This document shows, in pieces, positions 7,781 through 16,869 of a DNA stretch of 64,000 nucleotides (the first letter of the stretch is position 1; the number at the start of each line of letters is the position of its first letter). The stretch covers positions 4,537 to 68,536 of the forward strand of contig NZ_LLZG01000323.1 in the NCBI RefSeq assembly GCF_001509475.1. The letters are read 5' to 3'. The DNA is from Streptomyces regalis. Its GTDB lineage: Bacteria; Actinomycetota; Actinomycetes; Streptomycetales; Streptomycetaceae. Under the pieces are notes generated by a model. The model was not told the origin of the DNA. It worked only from the letters and a program-made list of their open reading frames with translations, and did not search any database. The translations under genes and the position numbers were made by a program.

Positions 7781-9337
7781 CTACCCGGCCTGCCCCATCC
7801 CCGCCGCATTCGGCCAACTCTGACTGTTCGGCCACCCCGTCGCCGGCGCCGGAGTCAGCCCCGGCCCAGTCGTACCCCGAACCTGCGCGGCCGTAAGCCC
7901 CCCACGCGCCGGCACCCCCGGCGGCGTAGGCCCAGGCATGGCAGCCGCAGCAGCCGCAGCCGGCGCCACAGGCGACGGGAACGGCATCGGCGCGGGCGCG
8001 GGGGGAGCCGGGGCCGGCATGGGAGCCACAGGGGCCGGGGCGGGCATCGGGGCCGCAGGAGCCGGCGCCGGCATCGGCATGCCGGTCCCCTGCATCGCCG
8101 CCGCCTGCTGAGCCACCGCAGGTATCCCCGCCCCGTTGGTGGAGCTGACCAACCGGTCCACGGCCGCCGTACCCGAGCTGTAGTTGGTCCCTGTACCGAG
8201 CTCGGGTACGGCGGCTCCCCTCCTGGTCCCGTAGAGCACCTGCTCCAGGCCGGACACCAGGCGACGCACGTCCACCTGGGGGCGCACCACGAGTCGCAGG
8301 AAGCGGCTGGACGAACCGATCTTGTTGCCGCACTCGCGGACCAGGATCCGGTGCTCGGTGAGCAGCCGGTCCCGGACCACGGTGCCTTCCGCGCCGACGG
8401 GGAGGCGCACGAAGAGGAAGTTGCCCTGGGACGGATAGACCGTCAGGCCGGGCAGCGCGGAGAGCTGGCTGGCCATGTCGAGGCGGTCCCGGCGCACCTG
8501 ATGGAGGCTCTGCGCGTACTCGGCGCCGTGGTTCTTGAGCATGAACACCACGTGCTCGGCGAAGGCGTTGAGGTTCCACTTCGGCAGCATCGAGCGGACC
8601 ATGCCCGCGAGCGCCGGGTTGGCGACCAGGTAGCCGAAGCGGATGCCGTGCAGACCGAAGTTCTTGCCGAGGCTGCGCAGGACGATGACGTTCGGGCGCA
8701 GCATCGCCTCCTGGACGACCGACGGCTCCTGCTCGGCGTCGGCGAACTCCAGGAACGACTCGTCGACGATGACGAGGTCCAGGTCGGCCATAGCGTCCAT
8801 GAACTGCACGAGCGCGTGCTTGTGGAGGTAGCCGCCGTCGGGGTTGTTCGGGTTGCAGATCACCGCCACCCGCGTGCCCCTGGCCCGGATGAACTCGGCG
8901 TACTGCGCGAGGTCCAGGGCGAATCCGCTGGACTCCTGCAGCGGGAACATGTCGACCCGCTTGCCGGTCTCCATCGGCTGGTCGGTCCAGCGGCCGAAAG
9001 TGGGGACGGGGATGGCGAGGGACTCACGGACCATCAGGTGGTCGATCCAGGTGATCAGCTCCGTGGAGCCGTTGCCCATCGCCACGCACTGCGGCGGGAG
9101 TTGGAGCAGACTGCACAGCTCGGCCGTGATCGTGTCGGCGCTGCTCGGGTAGTAGGTGATGATGTCCCGCAGCCGGGCCCCCATGTCCTGGAACATCTCC
9201 GGCGTCGGGAAGTAGGGGTTGCAGGGAATGCAGAAGTCGACCGGACCGGCCCCGTCGCCGCCCTCCCGCGTCAGCGCCGCCATCGACGGGCTGTGTGCCG
9301 CGGTGCTGCGGAACAGCGAGGTGACGTTGTCGGCCAT
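7781..9337 (-). CDS. PLP-dependent class I/II aminotransferase with Pro/Ala-rich tail
   Basis: 518 residues from the ATG at 9337, with GGAGG 4 nt upstream. The fold-type I core (about 1-405) has GNGSTELI near 88-95, ICNPNNPDGG near 160-169, IVDESFLEF near 190-198 and the Schiff-base lysine in RSLGKNFGLHGIRFGY (K225), as in histidinol-phosphate or threonine-phosphate aminotransferases. The family core is about 360 residues; the extra ~110 residues are a low-complexity tail of AP, PMPAPAP and GPTPPGVP segments. Substrate is unknown. It stands alone between convergent GH43 genes and the mutarotase. Its leader can form a long helix that hides the SD (see 9342-9435). Confidence 0.8.
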   Translation of the reverse strand: MADNVTSLFRSTAAHSPSMAALTREGGDGAGPVDFCIPCNPYFPTPEMFQDMGARLRDIITYYPSSADTITAELCSLLQLPPQCVAMGNGSTELITWIDHLMVRESLAIPVPTFGRWTDQPMETGKRVDMFPLQESSGFALDLAQYAEFIRARGTRVAVICNPNNPDGGYLHKHALVQFMDAMADLDLVIVDESFLEFADAEQEPSVVQEAMLRPNVIVLRSLGKNFGLHGIRFGYLVANPALAGMVRSMLPKWNLNAFAEHVVFMLKNHGAEYAQSLHQVRRDRLDMASQLSALPGLTVYPSQGNFLFVRLPVGAEGTVVRDRLLTEHRILVRECGNKIGSSSRFLRLVVRPQVDVRRLVSGLEQVLYGTRRGAAVPELGTGTNYSSGTAAVDRLVSSTNGAGIPAVAQQAAAMQGTGMPMPAPAPAAPMPAPAPVAPMPAPAPPAPAPMPFPSPVAPAAAAAAAMPGPTPPGVPARGGLTAAQVRGTTGPGLTPAPATGWPNSQSWPNAAGMGQAG

Positions 9338-9341
9338 GGAA

Positions 9342-9435
9342 CCTCCGTATGGGGCGGGCCCGGCGGGGACGACCGGGCCCGTCGTTTCTTGGGTGGCCCG
9401 CGCGGGGGAGCACGGGCCGCCCTTACATACGGAGG
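9342..9435 (-). promoter_or_regulatory. Structured leader candidate sequestering the aminotransferase SD
   Basis: On the plus strand CCTCCGTATG (9342-9351) pairs perfectly with CATACGGAGG (9426-9435). The helix continues after a 3-nt bulge with GGGCGG (9352-9357) and CCGCCC (9417-9422). Inside lies a further hairpin, GCCCGG (9358-9363) with CCGGGC (9373-9378). In the minus-strand transcript the GGAGG of the ribosome site is the 3' arm of this helix. If the whole tract is transcribed, translation would need the helix to open. The transcription start is unknown. Confidence 0.4.
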
Positions 9436-9498
9436 CTGCGGTGGCGCTGTTCAACCACTGAGAAATCGGTGAGAACTTGTGTGCCACCTGTGAAGGTC

Positions 9499-9534
9499 CG
9501 TCAGAACGGACGTCGGAACGGACGTCAGAACGGA
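9499..9534. repeat. Three tandem 12-bp repeats
   Basis: The unit CGTCRGAACGGA occurs three times head to tail just downstream of the mutarotase stop, with decayed continuation to about 9546. Too short and degenerate for CRISPR; it looks like slippage. Confidence 0.6.
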
Positions 9535-9548
9535 CCTCGGATGAGACG

Positions 9549-10595
9549 TCAGCGGCTGAACGAGTGCACCGTCGTCGACCGGTACGTCTGTCCCGGCCGC
9601 AGCACCGTCGACGGGAACGACGGCTTGTTCGGCGAGTCCGGGAAGTGCTGCGTCTCCAGGCACAGCGCGTCGCCCTGCCGGTAGATGTGCCCGCTCGGGC
9701 CGACGAGGGTGCCGTCGAGGAAGTTGCCCGAGTAGAACTGCAGGCCGGGCTCGGTGGTCGCCATCCGCAGGGTGCGGCCGGAGGAGGGGTCCTTCAGCGT
9801 CGCGCACCACTCGGGGCGCGGCGAGATGCCCTTGTCGAGCACCCAGTTGTGGTCGATGCCCTTGGCGTACAGCAACTGCTGGTGGGCCTCGCGCAGGGCC
9901 TCGCCGATCGCCCTGGTGCTGCGGAAGTCGAAGGGGGTGCCCGTGACCGGGGCCGGCTCACCGGTGGGGATGAGGCCCGAGTCGACGGGGGTGTAGCGGG
10001 AGGCGGCGATCTTCAGCTCGTGGTTCTCGATCGTGCCGCTGCCCTCGCCGGCGAGGTTCCAGTACACGTGGCTGGTGAGGTTGACGACGGTGGCTTTGTC
10101 GGTGGTGGCCTCGTAGTCGATGCGCCAGTCGCCGTGCTTGGTGAGGGTGTACGTCACCTTCACCTTGAGCGTGCCCGGGTAGCCCATCTCGCCGTCGGCG
10201 GAGGTGTGGTGGAGGTACAGGCCGACGTCCGAGCCCTTGGTGAACGGCTCGACGTCCCACACGTGCTTGTCGAAGCCCTTGGCGCCGCCGTGCAGGCTGT
10301 TCTCGCCGTCGTCGACGGACAGCTGGTAGCTCTGGCCGTCCAAGGTGAACTGGCCCTTGCCGATGCGGTTGCCGTACCGGCCGATCAGAGCGCCGAAGTA
10401 CGGGCTCTTGGCGACGTACTCCTCGATGCTGTCGAAGCCCAGGGAGATGTTGGCGTACCGGCCGTCGCGGTCCGGGACCTCCAGGGACCGCACGATGCCG
10501 CCGTAGGAGAGGACCTTCATCCGTGTGCCGCCGTTGGCCAGCGACCAGCTGTGGACCTTCGTGCCGTCGGCGAGGGTGCCGAAGAGGGACTTCAC
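9549..10595 (-). CDS. Aldose 1-epimerase (galactose mutarotase)
   Basis: 348 residues from a GTG at 10595 with GGAGG about 12 nt upstream. Family motifs: [16 protein letters not shown] near the start, [29 protein letters not shown] with the catalytic His, [24 protein letters not shown] and, at the end, [26 protein letters not shown] with the Glu base region. It interconverts alpha and beta anomers of aldoses. It follows the ChvE-type importer operon but is separated from it by a strong terminator, so it needs read-through or its own promoter. A second mutarotase lies at 47733-48710. Confidence 0.9.
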   Translation of the reverse strand: MKSLFGTLADGTKVHSWSLANGGTRMKVLSYGGIVRSLEVPDRDGRYANISLGFDSIEEYVAKSPYFGALIGRYGNRIGKGQFTLDGQSYQLSVDDGENSLHGGAKGFDKHVWDVEPFTKGSDVGLYLHHTSADGEMGYPGTLKVKVTYTLTKHGDWRIDYEATTDKATVVNLTSHVYWNLAGEGSGTIENHELKIAASRYTPVDSGLIPTGEPAPVTGTPFDFRSTRAIGEALREAHQQLLYAKGIDHNWVLDKGISPRPEWCATLKDPSSGRTLRMATTEPGLQFYSGNFLDGTLVGPSGHIYRQGDALCLETQHFPDSPNKPSFPSTVLRPGQTYRSTTVHSFSR

Positions 10596-10626
10596 CGGCG
10601 TGTTGCCTCCGTCGCTGAAAAGAACA

Positions 10627-10650
10627 GGGCCCCGCCTTCCGGCGGGGCCC
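10627..10650 (-). terminator. Terminator after the MmsB permease gene
   Basis: Perfect 10-bp stem GGGCCCCGCC / GGCGGGGCCC with loop TTCC. In the minus direction it is followed by a T-rich TGTTCTTTTC. It ends the importer operon 10 nt past the permease stop and before the mutarotase. Confidence 0.85.
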
Positions 10651-10660
10651 TCCGGTGCAC

Positions 10661-11905
10661 TTACGAACCGACCTTGCGCTTGTTCCACACGTCGAACCCG
10701 ACCGCGGCCAGCAGGGCGAGGCCCTTGATGACCTGCTGCCAGTCGGTGCCGACGCTGAGGAGGTTCATGCCGTTGTTCAGCACGCCGAGGACGAGACCGC
10801 CGATGATCGCGCCGAGGACGGTGCCGACACCGCCGCTCATGGACGCGCCACCGATGAACGCCGAGGCGATGGCCTCCAGCTCGTAGCTCAGACCCGCCTT
10901 CGGCGAGGCGGCGTTGAGACGGGCGGCGATCGCCAGACCCGCGAGGGCCGCGAGCACGCCCATGTTCACGAAGACCAGGAAGGTGACCTTCTTGTCCTTC
11001 ACACCGGACAGCTTCGCCGCCGGCAGGTTGCCGCCGATCGCGTAGATGTGCCGGCCGAAGACGGAGTTGCGCATCAGGTAGCCGTAGCCGACCACCAGCG
11101 CACCCAGGACCAGCAGGATGATCGGCGCGCCCTTGTAGCTGGCGAGCAGCATGGTGACCGTGAGCAGCGCGGCCGAGATGGCGACCAGCTTCAGCAGGAA
11201 GATGTTGCGCGGCGCCACGTCCAGCGCGAACTCCTTCTGACGCCCCCGGTCACGCATCTCCTGGATGACCACGAAGGCGATCATGGCGAAGCCCAGCAGC
11301 AGCGTGATGTTGTGGTAGTTCGTCTCCGGGCCGGTCTCGGGCAGGAAGCCGTTGCCCATCTTCTGCAGGCCGTCGGGGAACGGGCCGAGGGTCTGGCCCT
11401 CCAGGAGGATCTCCGTCACTCCGCGGAAGACCAGCATGCCCGCGAGGGTGACGATGAACGACGGTATGCCGAGATAGGCGATGAAGAACCCTTGCGCCGC
11501 GCCCGCGACCGCGCCCGCCACCAGACAGAGGACCAGGGCGACCGGCCACGACACATCGTGCTGCACCGTCAGCACGGCCGCGAACGCGCCCACGAAGGCC
11601 GTGAGTGAACCGACCGACAGGTCGATGTGGCCCGCGACGATCACCAGCATCATGCCGATCGCGAGGATCAGGATGTAGCTGTTCTGCAGGACCAGGTTGG
11701 AGACGTTGCGCGGCAGCAGCAGGTCGCCGTCGGTCAGGATCGCGAAGAAGGCGACGATCAGGCCGAGGGCGATCAGCATGCCGTACTGACGCATGTTGCG
11801 GCGCATTCCGTCCAGCATCAGCTGCAGCAGGCCGCCGCCCGAGGCCGATCCGGTCCCGCCCGGCGGCGCCGGGGCCGGGCTCTTGGCGGTCACATCCGTG
11901 CTCAT
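10661..11905 (-). CDS. mmsB: Multiple-monosaccharide ABC importer, permease (MmsB/GguB type)
   Basis: 414 residues with about ten hydrophobic segments and the sugar-permease signatures of the RbsC/XylH class: [21 protein letters not shown] near 100 and [22 protein letters not shown] near 345. The N-terminal extension and length match the MmsB/GguB group, which pairs with ChvE, rather than plain RbsC. The ATG overlaps the stop of the ATPase gene (ATGA). It forms the membrane channel of the importer encoded by the three genes 14606-10661. Sugar range in this family includes galactose, arabinose, glucose, xylose and some acidic sugars; the substrate here is not shown by sequence. Confidence 0.88.
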   Translation of the reverse strand: MSTDVTAKSPAPAPPGGTGSASGGGLLQLMLDGMRRNMRQYGMLIALGLIVAFFAILTDGDLLLPRNVSNLVLQNSYILILAIGMMLVIVAGHIDLSVGSLTAFVGAFAAVLTVQHDVSWPVALVLCLVAGAVAGAAQGFFIAYLGIPSFIVTLAGMLVFRGVTEILLEGQTLGPFPDGLQKMGNGFLPETGPETNYHNITLLLGFAMIAFVVIQEMRDRGRQKEFALDVAPRNIFLLKLVAISAALLTVTMLLASYKGAPIILLVLGALVVGYGYLMRNSVFGRHIYAIGGNLPAAKLSGVKDKKVTFLVFVNMGVLAALAGLAIAARLNAASPKAGLSYELEAIASAFIGGASMSGGVGTVLGAIIGGLVLGVLNNGMNLLSVGTDWQQVIKGLALLAAVGFDVWNKRKVGS

Positions 11906-13452
11906 CGGGTTACCTCTTTGTCCTTCGTCATCTGACGCATCAGCGATTCCTGCGTGGCCTCGGCACGCGGGAACTCACCCGTCAACCGCCCTGCGGCCAT
12001 CGTGTAGATGCGGTCGCACATTCCGAGCAGTTCGGGAAGCTCGGAGGAGATGAAGACGACCGCCTTGCCCTCAGCGGCCAGCTTGTCGATGACCGTGTAG
12101 ATCTCGTACTTGGCGCCGACGTCGATACCGCGCGTCGGCTCGTCCAGGATCAGCACATCCGGACCCGCGAAGATCCACTTGCTGAGGACGACCTTCTGCT
12201 GGTTGCCGCCGGACAGCTTGCCCACCGGCTCGAACACCGTCGGTGCCTTGATGTTCATGGTCTTTCGGTAGCGCTCGGCGACCTGCCGTTCCTCGTGCTC
12301 GTCGACGACGCCCCGCTTCGCGACCTTGGCCAGGGCGGTCAGCGAGATGTTCCGGTTGATCGTGTCGATCAGGTTCAGGCCGTAGTGCTTGCGGTCCTCG
12401 GTGACGTACGCGATGCCGTTCTTGACCGCCTCGGCCACCGACTTCGTACGGATCTCGGTGCCGTCCTTGAGGACCGTGCCGCCCGCGTAACGGCCGTAGG
12501 AGCGGCCGAAGACGCTCATCGCCAGCTCGGTGCGGCCGGCACCCATGAGGCCCGCGATACCGACGATCTCCCCGCGCCGCACGTTGATCGACACACCGTC
12601 GACCACCTTGCGCTGATGGTCGATCGGGTGGAGCACGGTCCAGTCGCGGATCTCCAGGGCCGGCGCCGCGCCCACCTCCGCCTCGTGCGGGGTGCGCTCG
12701 GGGAAGCGATGGTCGAGGTCGCGGCCCACCATGCCGCTGATGATCCGGTCCTCCGTGGTCTCCGGCGCCTTCACATCGAGGGTCTCGATGGACCTGCCGT
12801 CGCGGATGATCGTCACCGAGTCGGCGACCTTGCGGATCTCGTTCAGCTTGTGAGAGATGATGATCGAGGTGATGCCCTGCTTCTTCAACTCCAGGATCAG
12901 ATCGAGGAGTTTGCCGCTGTCCTCGTCGTTCAGGGCGGCGGTCGGCTCATCCAGGATGAGCAGCTTCACCTTCTTCGACAGCGCCTTGGCGATCTCCACG
13001 AGCTGCTGCTTGCCCACACCGATGTCGGTGACGCGGGTCTCCGGGTGGTCGTCGAGACCGACCCGGCGCAGCAGCTCGGTGGCGTGCCGCAGGGTCTCCC
13101 GCCAGTCGATGAACCCGCCCTTGGCGTGTTCGTTGCCGAGGAAGATGTTCTCCGCGAGGGAGAGGTACGGCGACAGCGCCAGCTCCTGGTGGATGATGAC
13201 GATGCCGCGCTGCTCGCTCGCGCGGATGTCCTTGAAGTGGCACTCCTCTCCCTCGAAGAGGATCTCGCCTTCGTAGCTGCCGTGCGGATGGACGCCGGAG
13301 AGCACCTTCATCAAGGTGGACTTCCCGGCGCCGTTCTCACCGCAGATGGCATGGACCTCGCCCTGACGGACGGTCAGTGTGACGTCCGACAGCGCTTTCA
13401 CACCGGGAAAGGTCTTGACGATCGAGCGCATTTCCAGGACGGGTCCCGCCAT
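11902..13452 (-). CDS. mmsA: Multiple-monosaccharide ABC importer, duplicated ATPase (MmsA/GguA type)
   Basis: 516 residues from the ATG at 13452 (GGAAGG 8 nt upstream). Two fused ABC domains: the first has Walker [10 protein letters not shown] near 38-46, a degenerate signature [15 protein letters not shown] and Walker [12 protein letters not shown]; the second has a non-canonical P-loop ([10 protein letters not shown]), signature [14 protein letters not shown] and [12 protein letters not shown]. This is the standard layout for monosaccharide importers, with one domain more active than the other. It drives import with MmsB and the lipoprotein encoded upstream. It lies 41 nt after the binding-protein gene and overlaps the permease gene by 4 nt. 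Confidence 0.9.
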   Translation of the reverse strand: MAGPVLEMRSIVKTFPGVKALSDVTLTVRQGEVHAICGENGAGKSTLMKVLSGVHPHGSYEGEILFEGEECHFKDIRASEQRGIVIIHQELALSPYLSLAENIFLGNEHAKGGFIDWRETLRHATELLRRVGLDDHPETRVTDIGVGKQQLVEIAKALSKKVKLLILDEPTAALNDEDSGKLLDLILELKKQGITSIIISHKLNEIRKVADSVTIIRDGRSIETLDVKAPETTEDRIISGMVGRDLDHRFPERTPHEAEVGAAPALEIRDWTVLHPIDHQRKVVDGVSINVRRGEIVGIAGLMGAGRTELAMSVFGRSYGRYAGGTVLKDGTEIRTKSVAEAVKNGIAYVTEDRKHYGLNLIDTINRNISLTALAKVAKRGVVDEHEERQVAERYRKTMNIKAPTVFEPVGKLSGGNQQKVVLSKWIFAGPDVLILDEPTRGIDVGAKYEIYTVIDKLAAEGKAVVFISSELPELLGMCDRIYTMAAGRLTGEFPRAEATQESLMRQMTKDKEVTR

Positions 13453-13493
13453 GGTCGTGCCTTCCAATCAGGGTCGGGTCGGGGATTCCGTCG

Positions 13494-14606
13494 TTACTTC
13501 AGGTCGCCTTCCTTGATGTAGCCGGAGTCGACGACGACCTTCTGGTAGTTGGTCTTGTCGACGGCGACCGGCTCGAGGAGGTACGCCGGGACGACCTTGG
13601 AGCCGTTGTCGTAGGTCTCGGTGTCGTTGGTCTCGGGCTTCTTGTCGTTCAGCAGCGCGTCGACCATGCTCGAGGCGACCTTGGCCAGCTCGCGGGTGTC
13701 CTTGTAGACGGTCATCGACTGCTCGTCGGCGATGATCGACTTCACCGAGGCGACCTCGGCGTCCTGCCCGGAGACGATCGGCAGCGGCTTGTCCTTGGAG
13801 CCGTAGCCGTCGGACTTCAGCGCGGAGAGGATGCCGATGGAGATGCCGTCGTACGGCGAGAGGACGGCGTCGACCTTGCCGCTCTTGTAGTCCTTGGTGA
13901 GGATGTCGTCCATGCGCCGCTGGGCGGTGGCGCCGTCCCACCGCAGGGTGGTGACCTTGGTGATGTCGGTCTCGCCGGACTTGACGACGAGCTGCTTCTT
14001 GTCGATGTACGGCTGCAGGACCTTCATCGCGCCGCCGAAGAAGTAGCGCGTGTTGTTGTCGTCGTTCGAGCCGGCGAAGAGCTCGATGTTGAACGGGCCC
14101 TTCTTGCTGCCGTCCTTGAGGCCGAGCTTCTCGACGATGTAGTTGCCCTGGAGCTCGCCGACCTTCTCGTTGTCGAAGGAGGCGTAGTAGTCGACGTTCT
14201 CCGTGCCGAGGATCAGACGGTCGTAGGAGATGACCGGGATGTCGGCGTCCTTGGCCTGCTGGAGCACGTTGTTCATCGACTTGTTGTCGATGGCCGCGAC
14301 GATCAGGGCCTTCACGCCCTGCGTGATCATGTTCTCGATCTGCGAGACCTGCTTGGCGGGGTCGTCCTCGCCGAAGACCAGCGTGGTCTTGTAGCCCTTG
14401 GACTCCAGGTCCGCGACGACGTTCTTGCCGTCGGCGATCCAGCGCTCGGAGGACTTGGTCGGCATCGAGATGCCGATCGTCCCACCCTTGGTGTCCCCGC
14501 CGTCGTCCTTGCTGCCGCCCTCACCGCTCTGGCCACAGGCGGACAGGGTGAGGGCGAGGGAGGCGGCTCCGGCTATGGCGGCGAGTGCGGCTCGGCGAGT
14601 GCGCAT
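13494..14606 (-). CDS. chvE: Sugar-binding lipoprotein of multiple-monosaccharide importer (ChvE type)
   Basis: 370 residues from the ATG at 14606, where AAGGA is 8 nt upstream; two in-frame ATGs just before are worse placed. The lipobox is LSAC after a hydrophobic leader. The mature part is a periplasmic-binding-protein type 1 fold: [49 protein letters not shown] and [16 protein letters not shown] are ChvE-group features. It captures sugar outside the membrane and hands it to MmsAB. It heads the importer operon. The U32 gene lies just upstream on the same strand, 136 nt away, with possible regulatory dyads between. Confidence 0.9.
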   Translation of the reverse strand: MRTRRAALAAIAGAASLALTLSACGQSGEGGSKDDGGDTKGGTIGISMPTKSSERWIADGKNVVADLESKGYKTTLVFGEDDPAKQVSQIENMITQGVKALIVAAIDNKSMNNVLQQAKDADIPVISYDRLILGTENVDYYASFDNEKVGELQGNYIVEKLGLKDGSKKGPFNIELFAGSNDDNNTRYFFGGAMKVLQPYIDKKQLVVKSGETDITKVTTLRWDGATAQRRMDDILTKDYKSGKVDAVLSPYDGISIGILSALKSDGYGSKDKPLPIVSGQDAEVASVKSIIADEQSMTVYKDTRELAKVASSMVDALLNDKKPETNDTETYDNGSKVVPAYLLEPVAVDKTNYQKVVVDSGYIKEGDLK

Positions 14607-14713
14607 GATCATCATCCTTGATGTCTTGAAGGCCTGGAACGTTCTGGCGGGGACGGCACTTCATGAGCCGAAAGGACGCCAGAGAGATGTGGTGGATTCT
14701 GTGTGACTGCGTC

Positions 14714-14728
14714 GTCTTCTGTGAAGAC
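14714..14728. promoter_or_regulatory. Small dyad upstream of chvE
   Basis: GTCTTC-TGT-GAAGAC is a perfect 6-bp inverted repeat about 110 nt upstream of the chvE start and just after the U32 gene stop. A wider imperfect inverted repeat, GGTTCG...CGAACC, spans the U32 stop at about 14738-14763. Either an operator or a weak 3' hairpin; no protein can be assigned. Confidence 0.25.
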
Positions 14729-14742
14729 AGTTGGCCGGTTCG

Positions 14743-15711
14743 TTATGAGGGATTTCCGAACCGCTTCAGCGCGCCCGGAAGCCGCGAGCCGAGCGGCGCC
14801 ATGTCGCCGTCCGCTCCGTGCCGTGCGAGCAGGTCCAGGGCCAGTCGGCCGCGCCGTACGCGTTCCTTGGCCGTGGACAGCGTGAGGTCCCGCATGTGGT
14901 TCCCGTAGGGGTAGATCCCGGGAGCCTTCGACAGGCCGAACTTCAGGTAGAGCGGTGCGCCGCGCCGGATCAGCTCGGCGACCTCGTACATCCGGATGTA
15001 GCCGCCGAGGTCGTCCGGGGCCTCGATGTACATGTCCATGGGGGCGGCGGAGACCCGGCGGATCTCGGTGAGGTGATCGAGCGTCAGGTCGCTCGGCACG
15101 TTGATCGAGTCGCCGCCGAGGTTCTCGTACACGGCGTACGCCGCCGGGTTGACCGGACCGATCAGAGCCGACACCTTGAGCGTCGTGTCGGCCGGAAGGA
15201 TCCCCGCGACCCGCGCCCGGTGCAGCGTCCACAGCACACCCTCGTCGGCGACGAGGAGGCACTTCACACCCAGCTCGGTGGCGCGTACGGCGTCCTCGAC
15301 GCACCCGGCGACCGCGTCATGGCCCCGCGCGCGCAGCCCGCCGCCCTTGGAGTCGGTACGGGTGGAGCCGCCGATGTCCCACGTGCCGCGCGGGCCGGTG
15401 AAGAGGCAGAGCTCGATGTCACGCTCGGCGGTGGCTTCCACCATCTCGGTGATCTCGGCGTCGGTGAGCATCCAGATGCCGCTGCCCTGGCTGATCCGGT
15501 GGATCGGCACATCGAGGCGCGAGGACTCCTTGAGGACCACGGCGAGCGCCTCGGGCCCCTCGACGGAGGGCACCTCGGTGCGCCAGCGGCCACCGCCGGG
15601 GAAGGTGTGCGGGGAGGCGTCGGAGGGGTCGAGGGCGGGCGCGCCCAGGCCGAGCGCGGCGAGGGCCTGCTCGCCGGGTCGGCGCGATGCCGGGGCAGTG
15701 GTGTCGGTCAC
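14743..15711 (-). CDS. U32-peptidase-like / TIM-barrel protein of a sugar cluster
   Basis: 322 residues, GTG start with AAGGA 6 nt upstream. The sequence has a repeated beta-alpha pattern (PIHRISQGSGIWMLTDAEI, IELCLFTGPRGTWD, GVKCLLVADEGVLW, LKVSALIGPVNPAAYAVYE, DSINVPSDLTLDHL, LYLKFGLSKAPGIYPYG), as expected of a TIM barrel. I recognise it as the kind of protein often annotated as a U32 family peptidase beside sugar-acid genes, but it lacks the longer family core, so a role as a lyase, isomerase or aldolase is at least as likely. It has its own GTTCGATATTTCGGAC operator 15 nt upstream and follows the dehydrogenase and dehydratase genes. Confidence 0.6.
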   Translation of the reverse strand: MTDTTAPASRRPGEQALAALGLGAPALDPSDASPHTFPGGGRWRTEVPSVEGPEALAVVLKESSRLDVPIHRISQGSGIWMLTDAEITEMVEATAERDIELCLFTGPRGTWDIGGSTRTDSKGGGLRARGHDAVAGCVEDAVRATELGVKCLLVADEGVLWTLHRARVAGILPADTTLKVSALIGPVNPAAYAVYENLGGDSINVPSDLTLDHLTEIRRVSAAPMDMYIEAPDDLGGYIRMYEVAELIRRGAPLYLKFGLSKAPGIYPYGNHMRDLTLSTAKERVRRGRLALDLLARHGADGDMAPLGSRLPGALKRFGNPS

Positions 15712-15725
15712 TGAATGTCCTTCGC

Positions 15726-15741
15726 GTTCGATATTTCGGAC
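15726..15741. promoter_or_regulatory. Palindromic operator candidate before the U32-like gene
   Basis: GTTCGATATTTCGGAC matches GTTCGAAATTTCGAAC at 14 of 16 positions. It sits 15-30 nt upstream of the GTG at 15711 and separates this gene from the dehydrogenase, which ends in expression order at 15834. Confidence 0.55.
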
Positions 15742-15833
15742 TGGGTTCGCAGCTCTGGGTACAGCAAGATTGTGGGTGTACGCCGGTACGGAGTCGTCAG
15801 GTACCCCGTACCGGCGTACGGCTCAGGGGGCGG

Positions 15834-16838
15834 TCATGGCCGCAGCAGGACCTTTCCGACCGTCGGGTCGCCGGACCCCACCAGCTCGATGGCCTGGGGG
15901 AACTGCTCCAGCGGCAGCTCGTGGGTGACGAGCGGCAGCGGATCGAGGAGCCCGGCCCCGAAGACCCGCACCGTGTGCGCCCAGGCGTCCGGCGCCGCGC
16001 CGAACACGGTGTGCACCTCCAGCTGGCGTACGACGAGATCCGTCGGGTCGAGCCCGTCCGCGCCCGGCGCCGGGATCCCCGTCAGGACCAGCCGCCCGCC
16101 ACGCCGCAGCAGTGCGGCGGCGGTGCGCGCCGCGTCCGCGGACCCGGCGGTCTCGATGACTACGTCGAAGTCGTCGGGGAGGTGCTGGTCCTTGGTCCGG
16201 AAGTCCGTGGCGCCGAACTGCTTGGACAGCTCGGCCCGGTCGGGACGGGTGCCCACGACGAGCAGTTCGGCCGGTGAGGCCGCCTTCAGGAACTGAACGG
16301 CGAACATGCCGAGCGTCCCGGTGCCCACGACCGCGACCCGCTCACCGGGAACGGCCCTCGCCTTGAGCGCGGCGGCCGCGATGCACGCGGCCGGTTCCAG
16401 CAGCGCCGCCGCCGTCAGATCCGCGTCGTCCGGGAGAACGTGCAGCAGACGGGCGGGGAGTGTCAGCGTGGTGGCCATGGCGCCCGGCTGGGTGAAGCCG
16501 GTCTCCTCGTACCCCGCGGTGCACAGCGTGGTCTCGCCCGCGTGACAGCGGTCGCACACCTGGCAGTTGCGGAAGCCTTCGCCAACCACCTTGCGGCCTA
16601 CGAGACTTGAGGGAACGCCGTCCCCGACCGCGGCCACCGTCCCGGACCACTCGTGGCCCGGGGTGAGGGGGTAACGGACGTACCCCTCGGGCCGGTTGCC
16701 CTGGAAGACCTCACGGTCGCTGCCACAGATCCCGGAGGCGTGCACCCGGACCAGGGCCTCGCCGGCCTCCGGCTGCCGAGGCTCGTGCGGCACCAGCAGG
16801 TGCCGGCCCGGAGCCTCGATCACCACGGCGGCGCTCAC
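15834..16838 (-). CDS. Zinc-dependent medium-chain alcohol/polyol dehydrogenase
   Basis: 334 residues from a GTG at 16838 preceded by AGGGGG. Catalytic zinc ligands are visible as C38 (GICGSD) and H62-E63 (GHEWSG). The structural zinc site is C92-C95-C98-C106 (CQVCDRCHAGETTLC). The Rossmann motif is VVGTGTLGMFAVQ. It oxidises an alcohol or sugar with NAD(P); a sugar or polyol substrate is likely because it follows the dehydratase gene by 31 nt and shares the cluster with two importers. Together they could turn an aldose or its acid into a 2-keto-3-deoxy acid, with the later steps outside the window. Confidence 0.85.
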   Translation of the reverse strand: MSAAVVIEAPGRHLLVPHEPRQPEAGEALVRVHASGICGSDREVFQGNRPEGYVRYPLTPGHEWSGTVAAVGDGVPSSLVGRKVVGEGFRNCQVCDRCHAGETTLCTAGYEETGFTQPGAMATTLTLPARLLHVLPDDADLTAAALLEPAACIAAAALKARAVPGERVAVVGTGTLGMFAVQFLKAASPAELLVVGTRPDRAELSKQFGATDFRTKDQHLPDDFDVVIETAGSADAARTAAALLRRGGRLVLTGIPAPGADGLDPTDLVVRQLEVHTVFGAAPDAWAHTVRVFGAGLLDPLPLVTHELPLEQFPQAIELVGSGDPTVGKVLLRP

Positions 16839-16869
16839 TGGAGCCCCCTGGAACCGGACCGGCGGGTGC

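Noticed and set aside
9499..9534. Repeats as a CRISPR array
   Set aside because: 12-bp units without spacers, only three copies, no cas genes.
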